Positions 42,815 through 56,235 of a stretch of DNA of 64,000 nt are shown here, one piece after another; the first letter of the stretch is position 1, and every line of letters starts with the position of its first letter. Where the stretch lies: the NCBI GenBank assembly GCA_903813345.2, contig CAIIXF020000002.1, positions 18,550,813-18,614,812 on the forward strand, read 5' to 3'. A program made the translations under genes and the position numbers. Source of the DNA: Owenia fusiformis. Taxonomy: Eukaryota; Annelida; Polychaeta; Sabellida; Oweniidae. Below the pieces are notes generated by a model. It did not search any database and was not told the DNA's origin. It saw only the letters and a program-made list of their open reading frames with translations.

Positions 42815-43085
42815 AATTGGAGTTAGAACACCAAATTTGATACATCGTATCACCATATCATCGTATTGACCTGCTTCAAGTACCCATACCACGGGTTACT
42901 ATGGTAACTGCAACTTTGACATATATCAATGTTTGTGCCTGTAATTTTCTGGAAATATTGATGAATGTTTGGTGATACTATGTACAATTAAGTGTTCTAA
43001 CTCCAACTCTCGTGAGTAATATGATATATTCACTCGTTCCCTCCAGTCACTCGTGAATATATCATATACTCACTTGAGTATAAAA
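42815..43085. repeat. Two inverted repeats before the satellite junction
   Basis: TTGGAGTTAGAACAC (about 42828) is complementary to GTGTTCTAACTCCAA (about 42990). Next to it, CTCGTGAGTAATATGATATA pairs with a second arm ending near 43078 (TATATCATATACTCACTTGAG), forming a hairpin of about 68 bp. The counterpart is at about 62390-62660. It may be a small foldback element. Confidence 0.5.
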
Positions 43086-43204
43086 CACGATATACGGAAT
43101 CAACAATTATATAACCTCATACTATCCTGTTTGTTTTTCTTACTGTATGGTGAATGATGCAAGATGGAAAAAGATCAAGATTATGCACCATTCAAATCTT
43201 TGTG

Positions 43205-46200
43205 TGACCAATCAACAAGTCCTCGGTAGGGCAAATGTAAAAATGTATCCTGGAACATCTCACTAAATAACCTCCAGAGCACAAACTGCATCATAGATTT
43301 AAGACGAATTAGATATAAAATATATAACGAACGGGAACATCATTCATTAAATCCATTCAAGAGCATACTCCAAAATATATACTTAAACGTCTCACAAAAA
43401 GGACTGTCATGTACCATTGTGACGTACGACTAGTCGGAAAATTGACATTTCGTCAAGAGCGCAAATTGCATTAGCGATTTAAGACGAATTGGATATTATA
43501 TATCCCCCTAACAGAGGAGCCAATCGATACATCCCTCCTTTGGGAAACGTAAATATATATACATAAACGTCTCATAATATATCAAAGTAGTCGCTGCTAC
43601 CAGTGCGATGTACAGCTGGTCCAAAAATTGACATTCCGTACATAGCCCAAAGTAAATTAGACTTATATGACAAATTAGATACTCAATATCTCACGAATAG
43701 ATAGACCAATCAACAAGTCCTCGGTAGGGCAAATGTAAAAATGTATCCTGAAACATCTCACTAAATAACAAATATCATGCTGCCACCAGCGTTACGTACG
43801 ACTGGTCCAAAAATTGACATTTCCTCCAGAGCACAAACTGCATCATATATTTAAGACGAATTAGATATAAAATATATAACGAACGGGAACATCATTCATT
43901 AAATCCATTCAAGAGCATACTCCAAAATATATACTTAAACGTCTCACAAAAAGGCAAAGGACTGGCATGTACCAGTGTGACGTACGACTGGTCGGAAAAT
44001 TGACATTTCGTCAAGAGCGCAAATTGCATAAGCGATTTAAGACGAATTGGATATTATATATCCCCCTAACAGAGAAGTCAATCGATACACCCCTCCTTTG
44101 GCAAACGTAAAAATATATACATAAACGTCTCACAATATATCAAACTAGTCGCTGCTACCAGTGCAATGTACAGCTGGCCCGAAAATTGACATACCGTACA
44201 AAGCCCAAAGTAAATCAGACTTGTATGACAAATTAGATACACAATATCTCACGAATAGAATGAGAAATCAACAAGTCCTCGGTAGGGCAAATGTAAAAAT
44301 GTATCCTGAAACATCTCACTAAATAACAAATCTCATGCTGCCACCAGCGTTACGTACGACTGGTCCGAAAAGTGACATTTCCTCCAGAGCACAAACTGCA
44401 TCATAGATTTAAGACGAATAAGATATAAAATATATCACGAACGGGAACATCATTCATTAAATCCATTCAAGAGCATACTCCAAAATATATACTTAAACGT
44501 CTCACAAAATTGCAGAGGACTGGCATGTACCAGTGTGACGTACGACTGGTCGAAAAATTGACATTTCGTCTAGAGCGCAAATTGCAGAAGCGATTTAAGA
44601 CGAATTGAATATTATATATCTCCCTAACAGACAAATCAATCTATACATCCCTCCTTTGGCAAACGTAAAAATATATACATAAACGTCTCACAATATATCA
44701 AACTAGTTGCTGCTACCAGTGCGATGTACAGCTGGTCCGAAAATTGACATTCCGTACATAGCCCAAAGTAAATCAGACTTGTATGACAAATAAGATACTC
44801 AATATCTTACGAATAGAATGACCAATCAACAAGTCCTCGGTAGGGCAAATGTAAAAATGTATCCTGAAACATCTCATCAAATAACAAATATCATGCTTCC
44901 ACCAGCGTTACGTACGACTGGTCCGAAAATTGACATTTCCTCCAGAGCACAAACTGCATCATAGATTTAAGACGAATTAGATATAAAATATATCACGAAC
45001 GGGAACATCATTCGTTAAAGCCATTCAAGAGCATACTCCAAAATATATACTTAATATATATACATAAACGTCTCACAATATATCAAACTAGTCGCTGCTA
45101 CCAGTGCGATGTACAGCTGGTCCGAAAATTGACATTCTGTACAAAGCCCAAAGCAAATCAGACTTGTATGACATATAAGATACTCAATATCTCACGAATA
45201 GAATGACCAATCAACAAGTCCTCGGTAGGGCAAATGTAAAAATGTATCCTGAAACATCTCTCTAAATAACAAATCTCATGCTGCCACCAGCGTTACGTAC
45301 GACTGGTCCGAAAAGTGACATTTCCTCCAGAGCACAAACTGCATCATACATTTAAGACGAATTAGATATAAAATATATCAGGAACAGGAACATCATTCAT
45401 TAAATCCATTCAAGAGCATACTCCAAAATACTTAAACGTCTCAGAAAATTGCAAAGGACTGGCATGTACCAGTGTGACGTGCGACTGGTCGGAAAATTGA
45501 CATTTCGTCTAGAGCGCAAATTGCATAAGCTATTTAAGACGAATTGGATATTATATATCTCCCTAACAGACAAATCAATCGATACATCCCTCCTTTGGCA
45601 AACGTAAAAATATATACATAAACGTCTCAAAATATATCAAACTAGTCGCTGCTACTAGTGCGATGTACAGCTGGTCCGAAAATTGACATTCCGTACAAAG
45701 CCCAAAGTAAATCAGACTTGTATGACAAATAAGATACTCAATATCTTACGAATAGAATGACCAATCAACTAGTCCTCGGTAGGGCAAATGTAAAAATGTA
45801 TCTTGAAACATCTCACTAAATAACAAATATCATGCTGCCACCAGCAATGCGTACGACTGGTCCGAAAATTGACATTTCCTCCAGAGCACAAACTACATCA
45901 TAGATTTAAGACGAATTAGATATAAAATATATCACGAACGGGAACATCTTTCATTTAATCCATTCAAGAGCATACTCCAAAATATATACTTAAACGTCTC
46001 ACAAAATTGCAAAGGACTGGCATGTACCAGTGAAACGTACGACTGGTCTGAAAATTGACATTTCGTCAAGAGCGCAAATTGAATAAGCGATTTAAGACGA
46101 TATGGCGATAATATATCCCCCTAACAGAGAAGTCAATCGATACATCCCTCCTTTGGCAAACGTAAAAATATATACATAAACGTCTCACAATATATCAAAC

Positions 46201-49200
46201 TAGTAGCTGCTACCAGTGCGATGTACAGCTGGTCCGAAAATTGACATTCCGTACAAAGCCCAAAGTAAATCAGACTTGTATGACAAATTAGATATTCAAA
46301 ATCTCACGAACAGAATGAGCAATCAACAAGTCCTCGGTAGGGCAAATGTAAAAATGTATCCTGAAACATCTCACTAAATAACAAATCTCATGCTGACACC
46401 AGCGTTACGTACGACTGGTCCAAAAAGTGACATTTCCTCCAGAGCACAAACTGAATCATAGATTTAAGACAAATTAGATATAAAATATATCACGAACAGG
46501 AACATCATTCATTAAATCCATTCAAGAGCATACTCCAAAATATATACTTAAACGTCTCAGAAAATTGCAAAGGACTGGCATGTACCAGTGTGACGTGCGA
46601 CTGGTCGGAAAATTGACATTTCGTCTAGAGCGCAAATTGCATAAGCTATTTAAGACGAATTGGATATTATATATCTCCCTAACAGACAAATCAATCGATA
46701 CATCCCTCCTTTGGCAAACGTAAAAATATATACATAAACGTCTCAAAATATATCAAACTAGTCGCTGCTACTAGTGCGATGTACAGCTGGTCCGAAAATT
46801 GACATTCCGTACATAGCCCAAAGTAAATCAGACTTGTATGACAAATAAGATACTCAATATCTTACGAATAGAATGACCAATCAACTAGTCCTCGGTAGGG
46901 CAAATGTAAAAATGTATCTTGAAACATCTCACTAAATAACAAATATCATGCTGCCACCAGCGATGCGTATGACTGGTCCGAAAATTGACATTTCCTCCAG
47001 AGCACAAACTACATCATAGATTTAAGACGAATTAGATATAAAATATATCACGAACGGGAACATCATTCATTAAATCCATTCAAGAGTATACTCCAAAATA
47101 TATACTTAAACGTCTCACAAAATTGCAAAGGACTGGCATGTACCAGTGTGACGTACGACTGGTTGGAAAATTGACATTTCGTCTAGAGCGCAAATTGCAT
47201 AAGCTATTTAAGACGAATTGGATATTATATATCTCCCTAACAGACAAATCAATCAATACATCCCTCCTTTGGCAAACGTAAAAATATATACATAAACGTC
47301 TCACTACATATCAAACTAGTCGCTGCTACCAGAGCGATGTACAGCTGGTCCGAAAATTGACATTCCGTACATAGCCCAAAGTAAATCGGACTTGTATGAC
47401 AAATAAGATACTCAATATCTTACGAATAGAATGACCAATCAACAAGTCCTCGGTAGGGCCAATGTAACAATGTATCCTGAAACATCTAACTAAATAACAA
47501 ATAGCATGCTTCCACCAGCGTTACGTACGACTGGTCCGAAAATTGACATTTCCTCCAGAGCACAAACTGCATCATAGATTTAAGACGAATTAGATATAAA
47601 ATATATCACGAACGGGAACATCATTCGTTGAAGCCATTCAAGAGCATACTCCAAAATATATACTTAAATGTCTCACAAAATTGCAAAGGACTGGCATGTG
47701 CCAGTGTGACGTACGACTGGTCGGAAAATTGACATTTCGTCAAGAGCGCAATTTGCATAAGCGATTTAAGACGAATTGGATATTATATATCTCCCTAACA
47801 GACGAATCAATCAATACTCCCTCCTTTGGCAAACGTAAAAATATATACATAAACGTCTCACAATATATCAAACTAGTCGCTGCTACCAGTGCGATGTACA
47901 GCTGGTCGGAAAATTGACATTTCGTTAAGAGCGCAAATTGCATAAGCGATTTAAGACGAATTGGATATTATATATCCCCCTAACAGAGAAGTCAATCGAT
48001 ACATCCCTCCTTTGGCAAACGTAAAAATATATACATAAACGTCTCACAATATATCAAACTAGTCGCTGCTACCAGTGCGATGTACAGCTGGTCCGAAAAT
48101 TGACATTCCGTATAAAGCCCAAAGTAAATCAGACTTGTATGACAAATTAGATACTCAATATCTCACGAATAGAATGACCAATCAACAAGTCGTCGGTAGG
48201 GCAAATGTTAAAATGTATCCTAAAACATCTCACTAAATAACAAATCTCATGCTGCCACCAGCGTCACGTACGACTGGTCCGAAAAGTGACATTTCCTCCA
48301 GAGCACAAACTGCATCATAGATTTAAGACGAATTAGATATAAAATATATCACGAACGGGAACATCATTCATTAAATCCATTAAAGAGCATACGCCAAAAT
48401 ATATACTTAAACGTCTCACAAAATTGCAAAGGACTTGCCTGTACCAGTGTGACGTACGACTGGTCGGAAAATTGACATTTCGTCTAGAGCGCAAATTGCA
48501 TAAGCGATTTAAGACGAATTGGATATTATATATCCCCCTAACAGAGAAGTCAATCGATACATTCCTCCTTTGCAAACGTAAAAATATATACATAAACGTC
48601 TCACAATATATCAAACTAGTCGCTGCTAACAGTGCGATGTACAGCTGGTCCAAATATTGACATTCCGTACAAAGCCCAAAGTAAACCAGATTTGTATGAC
48701 AAATAAGATACTCAATATCTTACGAATAGAATGACCAATCGACAAGTCCTCAGTAGGGCAAATGTAAAAATGTATCCTGAATCATCTCACTAAACAACAA
48801 ATATCATGCTTCCACCAGCGTTACGTACGACTGGTCCGAAAATTGACATTTCCTCCAGAGCACAAACTGCATCATAGATTTAAGACGAATTAGATATAAA
48901 ATATATCACGAACGGGAACATCATTCATTAAATCCATTCAAGAGCATACTCCAAAATATATACTTAAACGTCTCACAAAATTGCAAAGGACCGGCATGTA
49001 CCAGGGTGACGTACAACTGGTCGGAAAATTGACATTTCGTCAAGAGTGCAAATTGCATTAGCGATTTAAGACGAATCGGATATTATATATCTCCCAAACA
49101 GACAAATCAATCGATACATCCCTCCTTTGGCAAACGTAAAAATATATACATAAACGTCTCACAATATATCAAATTAGTCGCTGCTACCAGTGCGATGTAC

Positions 49201-52200
49201 AGCTGGTCCGAAAATTGACATTCCGTACATAGCCCAAAGTAAATCAGACTTGTATGACAATAAGATACTCAATATCTTACGAATAGAATGACCAATCAAC
49301 AAGTCCTCAGCAGGGCAAACGTAATTATGAATCCTGAAACATCTCACTAAATAACAAATATCATGCTGCCACCAGCGTCACGTACGACTGGTCCGAAAAT
49401 TGACATTTCCTCCAGAGCACAAACTGCATCATAGATTTAAGACGAATTAGATATAAAATATATCACGAACGGGAACATCATTCATATGATCCATTCAAGA
49501 GCATACTTCAAAATATATACTTAAACGTCTCACAAAATTGCAAAGGACTGGCATGTACCAGTGTGACGTACAACTTGTTGGAAAATTGACATTTCGTCAA
49601 GAGCGCAAATTGCATTAGCGATTTAAGACGAATTGGATATTATATATCCCCCTAACAGAGAAGTCAATCAATACATCCCTCCTTTGGCAAACGTAAAAAT
49701 ATATACATAAACGTCTCACAATATATCAAACTAGTCGCTGCTACCAGTGCGATGTACAGCTGGTCCGAATATTGACATTCCGTACAAAGCCCAAAGTAAA
49801 CCAGACTTGTATGACAAATCAGATACTCAATATCTTACGAATAGAATGACCAATCGACAAGTCCTCGGTAGGGCAAATGTAAAAATGTATCCTGAAACAT
49901 CTCACTAAATAACAAATATCATGCTTCCACCAGCGTTACGTACGACTGGTTCGAAAATTGACATTTCCTCCAGATCATAGATTTAAGACGAATTAGATAT
50001 AAAATATATCACGAACAGGAACATCATTCATTAAATCCATTCAAGAGCATACTCCAAAATATATACTTAAACGTCTCACAAAATTGCAAAGGACTGGCAT
50101 GTACCAGTGTGACGTACAACTGGTCGGAAAATTGACATTTTGTCAAGAGCGCAAATTGCATTAGCGATTTAAGACGAATTGGATATTATATATCCCCCTA
50201 ACAGAGAAGTCAATCGATACATCCCTCCTTTGGCAAACGTTAAAATATATACATAAACGTCTCACAATATATCAAACTAGTCGCTGCTACCAGTGCGATG
50301 TACAGCTGGTCCGAATATTGGCATTCCGTACAAAGCCCAAAGTAAACCAGACTTGTATGACAAATAAGATACTCAATGTCTTACGAATAGAATGACCAAT
50401 CGACAAGTCCTCGGTAGGGCAAATGTAAAAATGTATCCTGAAACATCTCACTAAATAACAAATATCATGCTTCCACCAGCGTTACGTACGACTGGTTCGA
50501 AAATTGACATTTCCTCCATAGCACAAACTGCATCATAGATTTAAGACGAATTAGATATAAAATATATCACGGACGGGAACATTATTCATTAAATCCATTC
50601 AAGAGCATACTCCAAAATATATACTCAAACGTCTCACAAAATTGCAAAGGACTGGCATGTACCAGTGTGACGTACGACTGGTCGGAAAATTGACAATTCG
50701 TCAAGAGCGCAAATTTCATAAGCGATTTAAGACGAATTGGATATTATATATCCCCCTAACAGAGAAGTCAATCGATACATCCCTCCTTTGGCAAACGTAA
50801 AACTATATACATAAACGCCTCACAATATATCAAACTAGTTGCTGCTACCAGTGCGATGTACAGCTGGTCCGAAAATTGACATTCCGTACATAGCCCAAAG
50901 TAAATCAGACTTGTATGACAAATTAGATACTCAATATCTTACGAATAGAATGACCAATCAACAAGTCCTCGATAGGGCAAATGTAAAAATGTATCCTAAA
51001 ACATCTCACTTAATAACAAATATAATGCTGCCACCAGCGTCACGTACGACTGGTCCGAAAATTGTCATTTTCTCCAGAGCACAAACTGCATCATAGATTT
51101 AAGACGAATAAGATATGAAATATATCACGAACGGGAACATCATTCATTAAATCCTTTCAAGAGCATACTCGAAAATATATACTTAAACGTCTCACAAAAT
51201 TGCAAAGGACTGGCATGCACCAGTGTGACGTACGATTGGTCGGAAAATTGACATTTCGTCAAGAGCGCTAATTGCCTAAGCGATTTAAGACGAATTGGAT
51301 ATTATATATCCAGCTAACAGAGAAGTCAATCGATACATCCCTCCTTTGGCAAACGTAAAAATATATACATAAACGTCTCACAATATATCATCTAGTAGCT
51401 GCTACCAGTTCGATGTACAGCTGGTCTGAAAATTGACATTCCGTACATAGCCCAAAGTAAATCAGACTTGTATGACAAATTAGATACTCAATATCTCACG
51501 AATAGAATGACCAATCAACAAGTCCTCGGTAGGGCAAATGTAAAAATGTACCCTGAAACATCTCATTAAATAACAAATATCATGCTGCTACCAGCGTTAC
51601 GTACGACTTGTCCGAAAATTGACTTTCCTCCAGAGCACAAACTGCATCATAGATTTAAGACGAATTAGATATAAAGTATATCACGAACGGGAACATCATT
51701 CATTAAATCCATTCAAGAGCATACTCCAAAATATATACTTAAACGTCTCACAAAATTGCAAAGGACTGGCATGTACCAGTGTGACGTACGACTGGTCGGA
51801 AAATTGACATTTCGTCAAGAGCGCAAATTGCATAAGCGATTTAAGACGAATTGGATATTATATATCCCCCTAACAGAGTAGTCAATCGATACATCCATCC
51901 TTTCGCTAACGTAAAAATATATACATAAACGTCTCACAATATATCAAACTAGTCGCTGCTACCAGTGCGATGTACAGCTGGTCCGAAAATTGACATTCCG
52001 TACATAGCCCAAAGTAAATCAGACTTGTATGACAAATTAGATACTCAATGTCTCACGAATAGAATGACCAATCAACAAGTCCTCGGTAGGGCAAATGTAA
52101 TAACGTATCCTGAAACATCTCACTAAATAACAAGTATCATGCTGCCAGCCGCGTTACGTACGACTGGTCCGAAAATTGACATTTCCTCCAGAGAACAAAC

Positions 52201-55200
52201 TCAATCATAGATTTAAGACGAATTAGATATAAAATATATCACGAACGGGAACATCATTCATTAAATCCATTCAAGAGCATACTCAAAAATATATACTTAA
52301 ACGTCTCACAAAATTGCAAAGGACCGGCGTGTACCAGTGTGACGTACAACTGGTCGGAAAATTGACATTTCGTCAAGAGCGCAAATTGCATTAGCGATTT
52401 AAGACGAATTGGATATTATATATCTCCCAAACAGACAAATCAATCGATACATCCCTCCTTTGGCAAACGTAAAAATATATACATAAACGTCTCACAATAT
52501 ATCAAATAAGTCGCTGCTACCAGTGCGATGTACAGCTGGTCCGAAAATTGACATTCCGTACATAGCCCAAAGTAAATCAGACTTGTATGACAAATAAGAT
52601 ACTCAATATCTTACGAATAGAATGACCAATCAACAAGTCCTCAGCAGGGCAAATGTAAGCATGAATCCTGAAACATCTCACTAAATAACAAATATCATGC
52701 TGCCACCAGCGTCACGTACGACTGGTCCGAAAATTGACATTTCCTCCATAGCACAAACTGCATCATAGATTTAAGACGAATTAGATATAAAATATATCAC
52801 GAACGGGAACATCATTCATTAAATCCATTCAAGAGCATACTCCAAAATATATACCTAAACGTCTCACAAAATTGCAAAGGACTGGCATGTACCAGTGTGA
52901 CGTACAACTGGTCGGAAAATTCACATTTCGTCAAGAGCGCAAATTGCATTAGCGATTTAAGACGAATTGGATATTATATATCCCCCTAATAGAGAAGTCA
53001 ATCGATACATCCCTCCTTTGGCAAACGTAAAAATATATACATAAACGTCTCACAATATATCAAACTAGTCGCTGCTACCAGTGCGATGTACAGCTGGTCC
53101 GAATATTGACATTCCGTACAAAGCCCAAAGTAAACCAGACTTGTATGACAAATAAGATACTCAATATCTTACGAATAGAATGACCAATCGACAAGTCCTC
53201 GGTAGGGCAAATGTAAAAATGTATCCTGAAACATCTCACTAAATAACAAATATCATGCTTCCACCAGCGTTAAGTACGACTGGTTCGAAAATTGACATTT
53301 CCTCCAGAGCACAAACTGCATCATAGATTTAAGACGAATTAGATATAAAATATATCACGAACGGGAACATTATTCATTAAATCCATTCAAGAGCATACTC
53401 CAAAATATATACTCAAACGTCTCATAAAATTGCAAAGGACTGGCATGTACCAGTGTGACGTAAGACTGGTCGGAAAATTGACATTTTGTCAAGAGCACAA
53501 ATTGAATAAGCGATTTAAGACGAATTGGATATTATATATCCCCCTAACAGAGAAGTCAATCGATACATCCCTCATTTGGCAAACGTAAAAATATATACAT
53601 AAACGTCTAACAATATATCAAACTAGTCGCTTCTACCAGTGCGATGTACAGCTGGTTCAAAAATTGACATAGCCCAAAGTAAATCAGACTTGTATGACAA
53701 ATTAGATACTCAATATCTCACGAATAGAATAACCAATCAACAAGTCCTCCGTGCGGCAAATGTAAAAATGTATCCTGAAACATCTCACTAAATAACAAAT
53801 ATCATGCTGCCACAAGCGTTACGTACCACTGGTCCGAAACTTGACATTTCCTCCAGAGCACAAACTGCATCATAGATTTAAGACAAATTAGATATAAAAT
53901 ATATCACGAACGGGAACATCATTCGTTGAAGCCATTCAAGAGCATACTCCAAAATATATACTTAAATGTCTCACAAAATTGCAAAGGACTGGCATGTACC
54001 AGTGTGACGTACGACTGGTCGGAAAATTGACATTTCGTCAAGAGCGCAAATTGCATAAGCGATTTAAGACGAATTGGATATTATATATCTCCCTAACAGA
54101 CAAATCAATCAATACTCCCTCCTTTGGCAAACGTAAAAATATATACATAAACGTCTCACAATATATCAATCTAGTCGCTGCTACCAGTGCGATGTACAGC
54201 TGGTCGGAAAATTGACATTTCGTCAAGAGCGCAAATTGCATAAGCGATTTAAGACGAATTAGATATTATATATCCAGCTAACAGAGAAGTCAATCGATAC
54301 ATCCCTCCTTTGGCAAACGTAAAAATATATACATAAACGTCTACCAATATATCAAACTAGTCGCTGCTACCAGTGCGATGTACAGCTGGTCCGAAAATTG
54401 ACATTCCGTATAAAGCCCAAAGTAAATCAGACTTGTATGACAAATTAGATACTCAATATCTCACGAATAGAATGACCAATCAACAACAAGTCCTCGGTAG
54501 GGCAAATGTTAAAATGTATCCTGAAACATCTCACTAAATAACAAATCTCATGCTGCCACCAGCGTCATGTACGACTGGTCCGAAAAGTGACATTTCCTCC
54601 AGAGCACACACTGCATCATAGATTTAAGACGAATTAGATATAAAATATATCACGAACGGGAACATCATTCATTAAATCCATTCAAGAGCATACTCCAAAA
54701 TATATACTTAAACGTCTCACAAAATTGCAAAGGACTTGCATGCACCAGTGTGACGTGCGACTGATCGGAAAATTGACATTTCGTCTAGAGTGCAAATTGC
54801 ATTAGCGATTTAAGACGAATTGGATTATTATATATCTCCCTAACAGACAAATCAATCGATACATTCCTTCTTTGGCAAACGTAGAAATATATACATAAAC
54901 GTCTCACAATATATCAAACTAGTCGCTGCTACCAGTGCGATGTACAGCTGGTCCGAAAATTGACTTTCCGTACATAGCCGAAAGTAAATCAGACTTGTAT
55001 GACAAATAAGATACTCAATATCTTACGAATAGAATGACCAATCAACAAGTCCTCGGCAGGGCAAATGTAAAAATGTATCCTGAAACATCTCAAAAAATAA
55101 CAAATATCAAGCTGCCACCAGCGTTACGTACGACTGGTCCGAAAATTGACATTTCCTCCAGAGCACAAACTGAATCATAGATTTAAAACGAATTAGATAT

Positions 55201-56235
55201 AAAAAAAATATATCACGAACGGGAACATCATTCATTAAATCCATTCAAGAGCATACTCCAAAATATATACTTAAACGATTCACAAAATTGCAAAGGACTG
55301 GCATGTACCAGTGAGACGTACGACTGGTCGGAAAATTGACATTTCGTCAAGAGCGCAAATTGCATAAGCGATTTAAGACGAATTGGATATTATATATCCC
55401 CCTAACAGAGAAGCCAATCGATACATCCCTCCTTTGGCAAACGTAAAAATATATACATAAACGTCTCACAATATATCAAATTAGTCACTGCTACCAGTGC
55501 GATGTACAGCTGGTCCGAAAATTGACATTCCGTACATAGCCCAAAGTAAATCAGACTTGTATGACAAATTAGATACTCAATATCTCACGAATAGAATGAC
55601 CAATCAACAAGTCCTCGGTAGGGCAAATGTAAAAATGTACCCTGAAACATCTCACTAAATAACAAATCTCATGCTGCCACCAGCGATACGTACGACTGGT
55701 CCGAAAAGTGACATTTCCTCCAGAGCACAAACTGCATCATAGATTTAAGACGAATTAGATATAAAATATATCACGAATGGGAACATCATTCATTAAATCC
55801 ATTTAAGAGCATACTCCAAAATATATACTTAAACGTCTCACAATATTGCAAAGGACTGGCATGTACCAGTGTGACGTACGACTGGTCGGAAAATTGACAT
55901 TTCGTCTAGAGCGCAAATTGCATAAGCGATTTAAGACGAATTGGGTATTATATATCTCCCTAACAGACAAATCAATCGATACATCCCTCCTTTGGCAAAC
56001 GTAAAAATATATACATAAACGTCTCACAATATATCAAACTAGTCGCTGCTACCAGTGCAATGTACAGCTGGTCCGAAAATTGACATTCCATACATAGCCC
56101 AAAGTAAATCAGACTTGTATGACAATAAGATACTCAATATCTTACGAATAGAATGACCAATCAACAAGTCCTCAGCAGGGCAAATGTAATTATGAATCCT
56201 GAAACATCTCACTAAATAACAAATATCATGCTGCC
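43205..56235 (+). repeat. 558-bp HOR satellite, main block (about 23 units)
   Basis: The A-B-C three-monomer HOR is highly homogeneous. Type A starts (GACCAATCAACAAGTCC) are spaced 558, 558, 385, 554, 558 and 557 bp at sampled points (43704, 44262, 44820, 45205, 45759, 46317; 51509 to 52066). Exceptions include a deletion joining B to C near 45050 and a C-to-B fusion with an extra monomer pair near 47900 and again near 54210. It ends in mid type A (CATGCTGCC) fused to the minisatellite. There are no genes: the many 60-110 codon frames are monomer shadows repeating one peptide pattern. Confidence 0.96.

Larger units (their letters stand above)
37691..43204. repeat. Large duplicated block, copy 1
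   Basis: This matches 58556-62784 at offset 20,857 bp up to about 41261 and at offset about 19,580 after about 42540. The segment 41262-42539, about 1.28 kb, is absent from copy 2. Contents in order: possible exon, unique DNA, TWA-site MITE, CCAA/TTGTA simple repeats, LINE fragment, inverted repeats and the junction to satellite. Differences between copies are scattered substitutions and small indels. Confidence 0.92.

Noticed and set aside
45400-47304. Repeated minus-strand frames of 60-75 codons with a shared peptide (CIYFYVCQRRDVSID...)
   Set aside because: They are translations of type B and C satellite monomers repeating at the HOR period. They have no domain and the same DNA is read on both strands.
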